Source: Neelides folsomi
Taxonomy: Eukaryota > Arthropoda > Collembola > Neelipleona > Neelidae
Direction: 5' to 3'
Assembly (NCBI GenBank): GCA_034687125.1
Contig: JAQGBZ010000039.1
Coordinates: 243,812-307,811, forward strand
Length of the DNA: 64,000 nucleotides
Both the position numbers and the translations under genes were made by a program. Under the pieces are notes generated by a model, which saw only the letters and a program-made list of their open reading frames with translations, was not told the DNA's origin and ran no database searches. This document shows, piece after piece, positions 48,351-62,180 of the stretch (the first letter of the stretch is position 1; each line of letters opens with the position of its first letter).

Positions 48351-50505
48351 TTACGGATGAGGAATTTGGAGAATTTCCCTCTGGGTAAGAGAATCTCTCA
48401 AAGAGTTGAATAATTGCAGTTGCTGCTCGGGTTTCAAAGTCAGCACCTATAAAATAATTGATTAGTTTCATTTCGAACTAACTTATGTAAAGTAAAGTAA
48501 AATTAGCAAGTAAATATAATAAGGAAAAAGCTTGTTATAAAAAATAATCTAATGAAAATATTTAATTACAAGTTGAAGAAGTTTTTGTGGAGAAGCTGTT
48601 CTAATGAAACTTGTGATGTAAACATTCACAAATGTGGCCATGAGAAATTGGCAATCGAATCTATCCAAAATTCCTCCATGGCCAGGGATGATGTCACCGA
48701 AATCCTGATTAAATAATTTTCATAGCCAAATCCGAAATATATAATTCTTAATAATTAGTTATATAAATCACGACTTGTTTATTTTAAAATGAATGTGAAC
48801 CTTGATCTTGAAAGCTCTCTTAAAGCCAGAGGCGAAGAACCCACCAAAAGGACCAATCACCGATGAGAAGATGGACATTGAGAGCGAATGGAGGAGGAAC
48901 GGCTGGATATTGATGTAATTTTTCATTCCAAACATTTGGGCCATTGGAAGAAGAAACGTAGGAAGAGCGTATTCTTGAAATTGGAATAAATAAGGAGGCT
49001 CGCAATCCAAACCCAAAGAAAAGGTTTCGAGGCTTTCATTGTACTCCACTGGGCATACGAAGAATGGTTCCTTACACAACACGTACGAGAACTGCGATAA
49101 AATTTATGTTAAAATAATTTAGAATTAGTTAATCCTTTTGCAAATAACTCATAGCAAAAAGCCTTACAAGAAGTCCAAAGACAACTGTAGAAAATCCTCC
49201 TCCGATAAATCCTTCCCAGGTCTTTTTAGGTGAAAGTTGAATGAGAGGCGTGCGACCGAAAAAGAATCCGAACATGTATGCCATTACGTCGTTGCAAACG
49301 ATCATGCTCACCGGAACAATAAACCTTAAAATACATAGATAATTATTATTAAATAAATATTATTATTTATATTACAATAAAAAAACAATTTAAAATTTGA
49401 GATCATACCAAATCATCCCTTCGAATATATTCTGAATGATGAGATAAGATTGAGTCACAACAATGAGGAGAGCCACGTGAGTCCATGCGAAAAGAGAGAA
49501 TTGTCTCATATAGTATTTCTTCACTAATGAGAGGACGAACCAGACAAATCCAACGATGTACATACAGAAACTTATGAAACGATGGTAAGTGATGAGCCAA
49601 CGGATCAGCTCCTATTCATAAATAAGAATAAGACACAAGTAACATCAAATGAATAATAGTAGTATAAATGATAAATATAATGATCGTCTTACCATGCGGT
49701 TAACGATGAGTGAAAAGTAGTCAACGAGAGATTCGCCATAAAAGAAGTAATTTGACGTAATTAGAAAATACCAAGAGAGAGACCGAAACCAGGGCAAGTT
49801 ATGAACCCGATAAACCGAATAACCAATATTGATTATTTCGGCAAAACATTTCACTTGTACGGCTAGAGTCTAAAAAGAATATCAGAAATTAGAATGTATA
49901 AAATTTGATAATTAACAATTTAAGATCAGGGATAATGATTCAATAAAATCATAAAACTTACCACAACCATCAAAGCCAAAGGCCCCATCGAGATAATTAC
50001 GTAAAATCCACCAATCATTAGCCATGTGAATATGCCCCTGATTATCCAATTTCTCCATCTACAAAATCAAATCATGAGTCAGTGGATATTACTTTTATAA
50101 CTTTTTTTACAATAATAAATTTGATGAAATTGAAGCAATAAAATTATTATCATTGATTACCGATCAGAAAGTTGTTCTAGAACGCCAGAAAGCAGTTCCG
50201 GTGTTTTGTCAGTTCCACCTGGAATTTCTTTTGAGAGCTTTTCGACATATTTTTCTTCAAGAAGAAGGTCATCATCAGACTCGGCACTCTCAGCCGACTT
50301 CCCACCTTCTGTGTCAGCGTTCTGTAATACAAAGTTCATATCATTTACCTTGACATTTGACTTGGAATAGAAAGAGCATGTAACTAAATATTAAATAATT
50401 AAAATATTAGTAAATGCTTACACTTATGGCATCGGAGTCTCCACCGTCGTACTTTTTCTCGATAACGCGACGACGAATAACTTCACCTTCATCCCCACGA
50501 TCCAT
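48351..50505 (-). CDS. phosphatidate cytidylyltransferase (CDP-diacylglycerol synthase)
   Basis: ER membrane enzyme that makes CDP-diacylglycerol from phosphatidic acid and CTP, feeding phosphatidylinositol synthesis (family knowledge; fly CdsA, human CDS1/2). Nine exons: 50422-50505, 50161-50321, 49962-50058, 49693-49869, 49409-49611, 49168-49324, 48801-49091, 48570-48704 and 48351-48446, giving 466 residues, the usual length, with all phases consistent. Visible: an acidic N-terminal cytosolic region, [31 protein letters not shown] with [60 protein letters not shown], and the family signature across the exon 7/8 boundary [18 protein letters not shown]. Several membrane segments are evident. 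Nothing is missing. Confidence 0.97.
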
Positions 50506-51742
50506 TATGTATATTTAGTATACTTATAAGCACCTAAATTAAACAAATGAAAATAATTTTAAGTATGTTATAAATTATTCATGTCTAATAAAAATATCTA
50601 ATAAACTCAAGAAATCATTTTATTCTTATACGAATGGATTAAAGTTTTTGTTCCATAAAAAATCGATTGGTAAAACACGTGCGTGTTAATATTAATAACT
50701 ACATAATAACCTGTTTATCAAAGTTCATATAATGTGTTATTGATATTTACAATATTAATTAAAAGGTTAGTTATTTACTATAATAAATTAGCAAGAGATT
50801 AAAATGTTGAAATACCGATTACATGACGAAATGACTAAATAGCTGAGAAAATTTGTCGGAACGCCTATTTCTGAAAAATACACGTACAAATAAGCAATTA
50901 ACCAACAGAGCAGAAATAATCAATAAAAACCTTAATAATGGAACACGCAAAAGAGTAATGAATAAACCTACTTAAGCAAATGAGATAATAATGTGGACAA
51001 ATAGGAAAAAGGCTTCAACGCAGAACGATGTATCAATTAAAAGGATAGTAAAATTGATTAAAAGTCTTGTTGATACGTTTGTTTACTTTAAGAAATGGCA
51101 AACAATATTATCACTTATGATTCTATCATTGTCATAAATTGATGGTTTAAAACTGTCTAATGCCACTCAAGCATTATGACAATTAGCGATGATCAAATTA
51201 AATAACTAGATTTAAATGGCTAATAATTTTATGTAAAATAATTAATTACCAGACAAATGAATCAAATTGCAGAAATTCCTCCACCTTCCTCGCTGTTGCC
51301 CTTTCGTGTTCAAAGTGGTGGCAAAAGGAAACTCTCTCGTTCCTTCTTTGCCATCAAATTGCTGATTCAGAGGTTAAATGGTTTATCAAAATTGGAGATA
51401 CAAGAAGTGCCAAGTAAGCGAATTGACGAAGGGATGAGAAATGATTAATGTGATCCAACAAAGTTTAATAACAAAATTTTTGCAATTTGCGAATCTACCT
51501 GGAGTGGAAAGAAAGTAGGAAGGGAAGGAGGAGTTTGAATGGGAAAAGAAGACCAAACTTTAGAAACAGGTCGGGACTTGGGGAATGTGAAACTATTATT
51601 TAATCCATCGACGATAGAGACCTCCAAAGTCAAAAGAGTATCTTAAAGGTTGAGTCCTCAAGGTCTTGTTCCTCTCTTCTTTTTACCACGCGGTAACCGG
51701 CGGATCTTCGACAGCGACAGCACTTTTCATTCAAAGAAAACG
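50506..51742. other. intergenic
   Basis: Upstream region of the CDP-diacylglycerol synthase gene and, if the exon at 51743 is real, of the class III alcohol dehydrogenase. A GC-richer stretch at about 51650-51740 could be a promoter. No gene seen. Confidence 0.45.
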
Positions 51743-51763
51743 ATGGCAGACACTGTTGGAAAG
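51743..51763 (+). other. candidate first coding exon of class III alcohol dehydrogenase
   Basis: ATG in good context (AAAACGATGG) encodes MADTVGK and ends in phase 0 at AAG|GTCGGG. The next ADH exon at 62549 starts in phase 0 with [10 protein letters not shown]. The joined start [17 protein letters not shown] closely resembles known ADH5/Fdh N-termini such as MSATEGKVITC. Weak point: the donor is a poor match. The rival is a 15-bp exon at 62181-62195 (MNVTE|GTAGCC), also phase 0. Confidence 0.5.
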
Positions 51764-54700
51764 GTCGGGAACTTTTTTTAATTATTCTTATTTACATGCA
51801 ATTTATTATTTCTTTCTCTTTACTATTCAAATTCACACACAATAAATGAATATTTAGCAGAGGCAGAGAGATGTCTTTTTACGAATATAATATATATGTT
51901 TGATATCGTATCGTTTCGTATTTCATATATGATATTTCGGTGATCGATTTTTATGGTTTTATGACAATATACTAATTGTGTGTAAACGTTTTTATAAAAA
52001 TTCTTATCCTAATATTTCATATTCAGGCAACAAACGAGTTCCAGACTTACCACTTTATGTAATGCTATGTACCATACATAGAATACATCCATGATACTTT
52101 GTTATGTATTTACATACTGTTTGGTACCTATACGGCATTCAATTAATGATGCTGTTTCAATTCCATATTAAGCATACTATTTTTATATATGACAAAACTC
52201 AATATTGCACAGCCAAATCAATTGATTGGCAAATAAACTTGTTTTATAAGTACTTATTTACTTATAAGTCGATACATGGGTACATACCTAATAAATAAAG
52301 TACTATGTATTTAATAGGATTGGTATCCGAAATATACCCAATTTGTCTCGTTATCAACTCTCGTGTCCTTGTGTCTTATTTAAATAATTCTACATAATAT
52401 TTTAGTTTAACTTTATATAACTTGTGAGTGTCTGACCAATGTTTAGTAGTTATAAAGTTATTACTTTATTTTATAAGCTAGCATTTAATAAAAGGACCCC
52501 TTGTGTGCCGTTGTTAGTTAGAATTCGTTAACTCTCCCTTAATGGCTTCTCGATACAAGAGCTAAACATATTTTGAAGGCTTCTAAGGATCTTGTCAACT
52601 TTTTGTCATATTTTTTTTATTCTTTTGAGTATTTTGATAGTTGATGACACCAAACAAAGTTTTAAAGACTTATAAGGCTCGTTGAGTATATACACAATAC
52701 ATCTTTCCTTAATTTACACTTAACTTTCAAGTTGAGTGAAATGATTGGATTTATATGGGCATTCGACAGTTTCTTCGAGCTCCTGAAAAGGCCCATTCAT
52801 AATTTTAATGGAAATGTACCAGTATATAATTTATATGAGAAACACAATGATAGTCAAATTGATAGGTGAGAAATGGGAAGTTGAAATTCATTCAGAAGAA
52901 TCAAAGTTGAAAACTTTGGCGGCTTGTTCATAAAAGAACTGTTGAAGGAGCTCGTAAGTGATTATTTGACGGTTTAGTATTTATTAATAAAGGAGTCAAA
53001 ATTGACATTTGGCACGGCGCATCATATTCATTTCCATTCCGTCACGACGCCATCACAAGATTTCCCATCTGTCATTCAACAACTTTTCCCTCTCTTAATC
53101 ATCAACTCCAATTGATGATATGAAAAAAAATTAAATAATTGATTCTTTGATACATCTTAATAACTTCATCATCTTTCCATCCTTCTGCAATGATGAAGTG
53201 AAGGATTGAAAGAAGATGCGCCTTATTTTCTCTAATTTTTATTTTAAACTTTATAAGCTTTAGCATCAATATATCACATGTGTATCTAATACACAGGTAT
53301 GTAGTATGTATTTTTGCATTGCCAAATAAAATTACATATATTGATCAGAAATCAATAAACATTATTTCACAAAAAATCATTAAGGGATCGTTAACATTTA
53401 ATAAAAGTATTTTAAATAAAAAGAGAGAGATTTATTTTGAGATTTAACAGCCTTTCCTGTTTTTATTCATTAATTATTAGAGAGTAATTGTTTTTTATCC
53501 TTATCATTCATATTTCTTTCTTCATATTTGCTCACTTATTAATTTCACACTTTCGAGCCGATTAGAGTAGCAATGAATCTCCAGGCGCGAGAGATTCCTA
53601 CGTGTACAAAGTGTCGTCTGATTCTCTTAATCTTTTCATGAATGCATTTCCATTCATTCCCCTCGTCTTCACTTATTATTTAGCAGGTATGTATGCACAT
53701 TTAATACTTCAAACTAATGTATTAATGTATTAATATATGAACACTCCAATGCATTCTCTCTCCACACTTTCAACTCTCAAAGGAACTTTTTTTCTTTCTC
53801 TGACGACTAAATATACCTTTTATTCATTTGTCACTCTCTAAAAGAAATGAAGAAGATTCTCATCATAACAAACAAAATTTATAATGTCTTCACACTTTGC
53901 ATCAACTCCCATTGTTTTGCATTTTCATATAATATAGAAGAATAATTCATTTATACATTACATGAAGAATTTTATACACATAAATACTTGCAACTCATTA
54001 ATTAATGTTAGAAGCAGTTTTTATAGTGAATTTAAAAGGTGCTTGAAATGGCACCGTTGCAGCTTGAGTGGCGAATTAATATTTTTAGGCCTATTAACAT
54101 TTCATTAAAAGTTCATTGCTATCCGAGTTAATAAAGTGAACATGTTGGGCATTTTACAGGATGTTATTCAATTTGTAATGTTTAATCTTAAAGGAGTGAA
54201 TTGAGGTCAGTTGTTCTTTATTTCCATTTAGGACAGTGGTTGAAGAGCCATTAATGATAATGAGAAGAGGCAGAAGGGTCCTTTTACACTTCTCATTATT
54301 GTTACACTTTCCTTACCTTAGTCGGTCCGACAGGTGGACGGAAGATTTTGGACTCCATGAGGAACATCCTTTTATTCCCGCGCCTTGGACTACATCTTCT
54401 TATCAGTGATGGACATTTAAATATAACTTATATCCTGCATTAATAAAGAAGGGTGTATATATTTCATATTGGATGGATAAAGCTTAAATGCATATAAAAG
54501 AATGATCGAGTTTTTTTGAGTTTCTCTTCCTCTCACGACTCTTTATGAAGTTTGGTGATTCGCCGTCTCGTCTTCATCTTCGCTCAACCGGGAAATATTT
54601 TACGAATTAGAAATCCCAAACATTTGACAATAACTTACCAATTTGTAATTTCTATTATAATGATAAATTAACAATATAAGGAAGCTCCTGATTTTCTCAA

Positions 54701-57014
54701 TAGAATTAATAAAGTAGCGATATACGATGACAAGGAATCCCATCAACCTATGTCTTTTGTGTATTTGATAAAGATGAGATAATCCAAAGCAGCGAAAGAA
54801 ATTATTCCAAATGGCCCACGCGCGTCTTCCCATTGCGGAACGAGTATTTATCTTACGATTTACATCTACGCATTAGTTGATATGAGGTTTGTAATGATTC
54901 ATTTGTTATTCTCTCCGACGGTAGGAGAAATGGGGAATGAGACTTGGTTATAAATCTTTACAAGGAGATGTTACGAAAGGATCATACTTTTAATGCTCTT
55001 TATCGTTACTTAGCATAAGAAGAGTAAAAGTCGTACAATTAGTTTCTAGATGAGCTTCATCTCCTCCATTATGCATTTTTCTTCACGCTCTGGGACCATT
55101 GGAGATTAAATAATGAGAAGGACGTGGTTTCATTGAAAAAAATAAAGAAGCGTCAAAGTCTCCCACTGCGGTTTCCAATTCAAAAAATTTCCCCCAATCT
55201 TAACTAATAATTTAATGATCGGCTCATACACATATTCATATTCAGTCTTTGTAGCAGGCGATGGGTATGGATTTGTAAAGGCGGATCTCAGGTGACTCCT
55301 TCATCAACTCTCGTCAATTTCCTTAATCATCATATTTTACTCATTTTATATGGCGGCATTCCGAGAGGCACATTATTATGTGTTGTGAATACCTACCAAT
55401 CGAGTTGACTCACCTTCACTATACGAACCTTTGGGTCGTGAAGAGTTCCTTTGGATTCGACAAATATTCATGAAAGGGGAATTTGATGAGGAAATTTGAG
55501 ATAGGGAAAGTGACCAAAGGCGTTGGAGAATTCCGAGTGGAAAGAGACATTTACGGAATTGGGGAATTTGAGCCTTCCATTGTTGGTTCAAAAGTGATGT
55601 GTGTGGGCAATTACTCTCTTTTTGACCCGTGCACACTTAACGCATATTCATTATTCAAATGTTTTATATAGAGAACATCATGCATTATTCAGAGTCGTGG
55701 ATTCTCAATATAGGAATAAGTGAGTAAGTGTGGGTCTTTTATGAATGTACATATAAATGAATGTCTTTGTAAATCCTCCTACTCCACTCCGATTTCAACT
55801 CCAAGTGCTTTCATACTCCAAATTTCAAATATAGAGTTCAAGTAATGGAGAAAATAATAAACCAATGGGGGATATGGATATGAATGAATAATGAAAAACT
55901 CGACCTGATCTTGTACAATGGACGATATAAATATGCTAATAAATTGCTTGAATTATAAATTCATATTTTCTCTAGTTAACACGTGGCCTGTGCCAATACT
56001 GTTATTGTTCTATGAAAAGAGATGTATTACCATAAGTTATGTATTATATCAATAAAAATAAGTATATCTATATCCAATGAAATTTATATTCGATGAGATG
56101 ATAGCTAATTTAGGAAGTGAGAATAAGGACCTCATGAGCCCATTGAGTTCCCGATCGTGAGATTTCCGAGAGGCTCTCAAAGAATAGAAAGTGTTTGGTT
56201 AAAATAAAAGATAAATAATGGGATCATCGTCTTTAATATCTTCGTTATGAAATTTCTTCCATTTTTATTCATTTCGCCTTCCTCATCTTCAGTCCTATAA
56301 AGAAATTATGAACGGGGAGTGAGAACATAATCGAGCATTTTGATGCTACACTGCACTTTGATTTGTTGCATGAAGAGGGAGGAAATGTTTACTTTACCGT
56401 TCATTTTCACTTTAACGCTTAAGTTTGGAAGTTCCTTGTTGGTCACTCCAAAGGGGCATTGTTAGTCACTGTATCACTTCAGTCTAATTATTAGTCACTC
56501 CTTCACTCATATTCTTTCATTTATTTCTTCCTCTTTTTACTTTCATTTAGCTTCGGTAGCTTTTTTTCACGCATTTGTGCATTCCACTTCTTTCATAAAA
56601 ATATAATATTTCATAATACTTTACTTATATTGGAAAATAAAGAAATATTTCAAGTTAACAGCAGAGTAGGAATTTGGTTTAAAAAAATAAGTACTAATAT
56701 ATTATAACATAAACTATAAATACTTTTCTAAGTATTTTACAATCTGTACGTATGCAAATGGTATTTTAGTTATATTCTAATATAATACAGATCATGTATT
56801 TAAGTTTAGGTACATCGATTAAAAAACATAAATGCACTATCAATAACTGAGGATAAAGGAAATGAAAGATAGTACAAAAGAGTTAAATGAATAACAAACT
56901 GTTGTAAGATTATCAATAAAAATAATTGGGAATTGAAAACAATATTTTCGTTAAATTGACGAGTGATCTGTAGAATAGTTGCATAATAAATACATTTAAA
57001 CCTAAGATATAAAA
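51764..57014. other. long AT-rich region, intergenic or first intron of ADH
   Basis: More than 5 kb without a recognised gene. A minus-strand frame at 54600-54833 begins with a proper ATG and ends at a very good donor (AAATTG|GTAAGTTA), with hydrophobic content, but no matching downstream exon was found. Patches at about 53560-53690 and 55420-55640 are less AT-rich without clear coding signal. Confidence 0.45.
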
Positions 57015-60000
57015 TTAAGGTATGTCTTTTCTAAAATTAAGATGATGGCCCCTGAATTCATTAGGATCGGGGCGAATGTTGAACCGCGGTGGGCTTGACT
57101 CTTGCCCTAAAATATTCCCTGAAGGTTCTCTTGAGTTAAATGAAACGTGAGGCGGCGGGGGAGGGAAAAGAACTCTTGAGATTGATGGAAGGTTTGACCC
57201 AGCTCCAATTAATTGATTTTGGAATGAATTTTTATGCTGCTGCTGCTGCTGCAGTGGCTGCTGCTGTCTAAAATTCGTGTCAGGAATTGAATTGAACAGA
57301 TTTCTATCTGGCTGTTGCGGCGGGATGAATCGCTTTAGACCTGATTCTCCTTGATTGCTGATTGACACTCGGACTTCTCCTTCGCGCGGAGCTAAATTGG
57401 AAGAAAGCATGGAAGCCATTGAGGGGGCTTCTTGTTCAAAAAGGCCTTTGTTCGGTTCAAAAAACACGTTTCCTTTCATGGGGGTCACAACGGGTAGCTG
57501 AAGAGGTTGGCGGTTGGACGGCGAAGGGAATAAATTTCGTCCGCCCAATCTCACGTTCTCGACTGTCCCAATGCCTACGGGAGTTGAGTGGAACATTGGA
57601 GGAGCTCGCAAAAATTTAATTTCCTCATTCCGAAGTCTCTGCCCGACGGGATCACTGATTGGGTTATTTTGATGGCGGATGTCAACCTGAGGTTTTTGGA
57701 CACCAAAGGAATTTGAATTTTGAGGGGGAAACGTTTGTCGATGAAACTGATTTTGGTTATTTTGGGCATGTTGAGTTAATTGGATATTGTTTTGCTGGCT
57801 CGGCTGTTGATTCAAATGAACATTGGAATTTTGTTGATTATTGAATTGTGGTTGTTGAAATCGATGATTATTAAATTGATGCAATGGTTGATTTTGTTGC
57901 TGCTGTTGGTGTTGAAGCTGCTGCTGTTGTTGCTGCTGCTGTTGTTGCTGCTGCTGTTGTTGTTGTTGCTGTTGTTGATGCTGCTGCTGTTGGTGATGAT
58001 TTTGGATAGATTGTTGCTGCTGTTGATGTTGATTCTGATTTCGAAAATTATTAAATTGATTCAAATTTTTTGGCCGATTGTCTTCGGGAATTGGAAAAGG
58101 TTCATCTCTAAAGATAATTTGCGAAGTTGGTCGAATATGATTTTGTTGAGGATTGTGCTGTGGTGGAGGAATCATCGGAGGAATGTCATTATGAATATAC
58201 AAAGCCTCTGGGGGAGGACCAGGCAAAGGCGGACGAAGATACAAAGGACCCATTTGGTCCATTACATTGTCAACTGTCGAGATTGGGACCATTTGAACTG
58301 GAGCTGCGAATGTTGGCCTTGTGAACTCCTGAAATTCTGGAGGGACGAAATGTTTGAGGTCCAACATTACATCACGATCCTGCTCCCGCTCCTTTTCAAT
58401 GTTCTTTATGATGGAAAGTTCCTCTTCCACTTCGTTGGTCTTCATGTCTTCTTGTGGGCGGACGGGGGATCGGAATTCTTCTAGGTTTTGAATTGTCGGC
58501 TGCCCTTGATGAATTTGATCTGGGAATTGAGGCCGTCTTTGGAAGTCCCCTTGATTAAATGTTTGAACGGATGAGTCGATTTGAGGATTTTGCCTAAATT
58601 GAGGATTTCCCTGTTCCCGTTGTTGGGGCTGTTGGTGGCGGTTATGATTGGGGGGGCCCTGATTTGGATTCTGAACACTGTTTTGATTATTCAAATTCTG
58701 ATTATTAAAATTCTGGTTGTGAATATTAACATTGGGATTCCCAATGGGCTGTTGACCATTTCCATTTTGATGATGGTTATGATTTTGATGATTGTTATGA
58801 TTCCTATTATTGTGATTTTGTGGGAATTGGTGAAGGGTCACTTGTTGATTATTTTTTCCCTCATTGTTATGCACAAACCCTCCGCGAGTGGAGTTGACTC
58901 CAAAATTGGGGTAATTTTCATTGGCAGGTTCAGCTTTGAGCATTGCCTCTGTTTCGCCTGGTCCTCCCGAATGAACAACGTCGGGAGTTCGGAAGAGATT
59001 CGCAATGTCTTCTGCATCCATCATGTGATTAACTTCCTTCTCAATCTTGGTCTCCTCTTCTTTAATTTTCTGCTCCGTCCGCGTCTCACCCGACTCATGT
59101 TTCACAATCCTGTCATAGTCAATGGACTTGTTTGGGTCTTTGAAGAAATCTTGGAAGGCGTTGAATGCAGTTTGAGCTACGGATTTGTCTTCATGCGCTA
59201 AGCCGTCGGTGGAGAGCGACTCAAAGTCATCTAAGTTGATCTTCTCATCTCCGTCGAACCCCACGGTCAAAATCTGCGTCTTGCTGTTCCCCCTTTTACA
59301 GAGTGAAAGAGAGAGTGAGTTGAGAAAGATGATGGGGCAATATTGGTAAACAGTGGATGGCTCCCTTTTTCGGAGCTCAAGTACAATAATTCACACCCGT
59401 CTGAGACAACCTCATACCTAGTTAGTATGATATCGTATGATATACATATATCATGTATAGGAGTCATATTAAACTATCTGTCATGAGATCAAAAAAATGG
59501 GTTGAACGGGAAGTTGAGAATGACTGAATGAGTAAGAAAATCATAATAAATAGTAATGCGATCAAATTGAATTTGAAAATACACTCCTTATATCTCTATT
59601 ACCTACATGCTATACCAATACATACCTAATATGTATTTATTATCTTGCATAGTTAGTCAGTCGATTTAATAGAAAATTGAGTAGGTACGACTCGTATTTT
59701 ATAAATATGTATGGTATGAATTTTGATGGGTTTATTTGAATCAATTTTTTTCCTATTCTTTTATATGGAGTACTTTAGCTATTTCCTTCATATTTCATTT
59801 CTAAGAATTTAATTGGATTTCAAAAGGATCCTTTTCTTCTCATTCCCTTTTTTGACGTGGCAATAAAGCAAAGAAAGCATATGGTTCTTTGTAATAAAAT
59901 CATCGACTTCCCCTCTTCAAATTGAATATGCAAATCATCCTCCCTTTCGACTTTGCATCTCTCTCTATTCTATCTCTCTCTCTATGAAGTCTGAGATATT

Positions 60001-61867
60001 CTTTTAATATTGAGTGAGTATATGGGAGATTCGACCCTTGTAGAAATCAACTCACGTTGTTCAAAAGCTTTTAATTAAACCTACCTGAAGGAAAGTACAA
60101 AGTGTTTGTATAAAGACTAAAGACATTGTAAATTAATTTAACTACCAAACTCACTCGAAGTTAAAAATGGTAAATATATGTCGCGTTTTATGTAGTTTAA
60201 TTTAGGAGAAATTTATAAGCTCAAAAGTCAACGTGGACAAACTTTTCTCATTTTCATTCCACTTGAATAAAAAAATTTTAGATATGCTCAAGTTTCCTTT
60301 TGATGTCCTACATGGTCTGATGGTGGAATTGAACATTTAAGACCCTTTAACATTTAGTTGGTGAATTTAGTTTTGCTTTTTAAAAATGAATGAATTGAGG
60401 GAGAGAAACGAAGTTTTTACCCGCTGATGGGAAGAAGCTTTACATTCCCAAGGAACTTGTCAAGGTCGGATGCGGAGAGTCCGAGTGACTTCGGATCCAC
60501 GATTTCGAGTCCAGCAGGGAGATTGTGCTCAACTTCATCCTTCCCCTCAGTCCAATTGATGAGGAGAAACTGGAAAGAAGGAGTCATTATGATATCAGGT
60601 GGATTTAATCATTTGCAAGATTCCAACAGATAGAATTCACTCATTTTGAATGAAAACTTGGGGAATGATGGATGGGAGTGAAGAGAAATTTGTGTGGATT
60701 TCTATTCAACCATCTCTTTCATGCTGCTCCTCCGAGAGCTTTCTTTATAAGCACTAATTCCCTAATTATTCTCTATCCCATGCCCTATTAGACGTCAACT
60801 ATGCAATTCCTCATTGCAATGGGGAGAGTCAGGACATTTCTGTGCATAAGATCAAAGCCGATTTGTTGTTTATTATTATTACGTCTATTTCCTTCCTCTT
60901 GGGAAGGGATAGCCGACCTATGATCCAACCATTCTGTTTCCCCCAACTCATTCTTGAAGGACGAGTCCCGCAGATCTCGTTTCCCAAACGCAACAAACAA
61001 AAACAGGTAATTCAAGACAGGTGAATTTACTCCCCAAACATACACATGCACACACTTCTCTCAATGTCCTTTTATGTCGACGCGTTTTAATAAGGTATGA
61101 CTTGGTTGTAAATCCACTTAATTCATTTCCAATCGTCTTTTTAATTTTTGTGATAATGATAATGATCAGACGACTCGTTGAAATTAACTTCCTCTTTTTT
61201 CCCGCTCTGCTACTTTTTTTGGACAATGTGCACATTTAAAGATAGGGAAACATGTGTTCAAAAGGGTGTGTTTAAATATGACTGTGAAATCGACAGCCCT
61301 TGACTTGAATCGTTCATCGACTCAAAATGAGATCCAATGAACTTCATTGAACCTTAAGGAAATTCGAATAAAGGAAATCGGCCGTTAAGAATCTTTACTC
61401 TATAATTCTTGACATTCACTTTTCATTTAATTATTAGTTTGATTTTTTTAAAGTGCATGGTGTTTCTAAATGTTCTTATGCACTTTTGGAATATGACTGC
61501 AACGAAAGTCAATAAGATCATTAAATTTTTATTCTGATATTTTCTCATTTTCAGATAGGTAAACTATCTTATGTATTGTATCATGTCTGACTCTGACTAC
61601 TAAATAAAATATTTTTAACTAGATTATTTTATAATTAAATATCGCCACTCAAATATTTATAAAAGAAATCTTTAAATCCTTTGAATAGTAAATTTTTGTA
61701 GATCCAGCTGCACCAGTATTTTACAAATTATTACTACATTTACATTTAGTTTTGTCTTTACCATTAATAAAATGTTTAAAATTCTGATTAATTGAAAGTA
61801 TGGAAGTAAGAGAATATTTGATGATTAAAAATTGAGAACTTACAAAGACTAGAAATCCTCCCCGCAT
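57015..61867 (-). CDS. secreted Gln/Asn-rich protein of unknown function
   Basis: Not recognised. Three exons: 61844-61867 (24 bp, MRGGFLVF), 60421-60569 and 57015-59292, with phases 0 and 2 that match, giving 816 residues. The tiny first exon plus the start of exon 2 form a signal peptide (MRGGFLVFFLLINWTEG). The mature protein starts with an ordered-looking acidic part of about 130 residues (LDKFLGNVKLLP, SVAQTAFNAFQDFFKDPNKS, NHMMDAEDIANLFRTPD). Next are an Asn/His/Gln-rich region, a polyQ tract of about 30 residues, and a Pro/Gln/Asn-rich tail with FxPPP-type motifs. The last exon is a single long frame of 759 codons. A role as a matrix, cuticle or glue protein is plausible from composition only. 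It may be nested, on the opposite strand, in the first intron of the alcohol dehydrogenase gene. Confidence 0.83.
57894..58034. repeat. CAG/CAA trinucleotide repeat encoding polyQ
   Basis: On the minus strand, mixed CAG and CAA codons encode an almost pure glutamine run with His interruptions in the Gln-rich protein. On the plus strand the same DNA reads as a spurious polyleucine frame. Codon mixing reduces slippage, but length polymorphism is likely. Confidence 0.9.
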
Positions 61868-62180
61868 GATTAACTTTATGTGAACGAAGTATCCGTGGCG
61901 TATCACCACACGTAAAATGTCCCAAGTTTGGGCTTTTGGTTCATCCAAGGGTGTGTTGTTGTGCGAGCGGCTGTGATGCCTCGACGTCGACTGACCAACT
62001 GACTCTTGTGGAGTTGGTCAGTGGGGGGATGGGACGAGTTGGAAGTTAAAAGAGCTCTCTTGGGGGTTCCCTCGTCGCCGCAATTCTTCATCCTCACTTA
62101 CGTTGTAATTCTTGTAATCTCACCCCATTCTTCCCCAACACTCTTCTCCCTGAGACAAATTTCACTTTCCATGGAAGAAT
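61868..62180. promoter_or_regulatory. upstream region of the Gln-rich gene with strong palindromes
   Basis: About 310 bp, notably more GC-rich than the surroundings around 61960-62100, upstream of the Gln-rich gene and possibly of the alcohol dehydrogenase if its first exon is at 62181. It contains the inverted repeats listed at 61981-62022. Confidence 0.4.
61981..62022. repeat. 10-bp palindrome adjoining an inverted repeat with 11-bp arms
   Basis: TCGACGTCGA (61981-61990) is a perfect palindrome. It is directly followed by ACTGACCAACT (61990-62000) and its exact reverse complement AGTTGGTCAGT (62012-62022), separated by 11 nt. The location is the putative promoter of the Gln-rich gene. Confidence 0.85.

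Noticed and set aside
57780-58484. 234-codon plus-strand frame rich in leucine
   Set aside because: It is the antisense reading of the CAG/CAA tract and Asn-rich codons of the Gln-rich gene.
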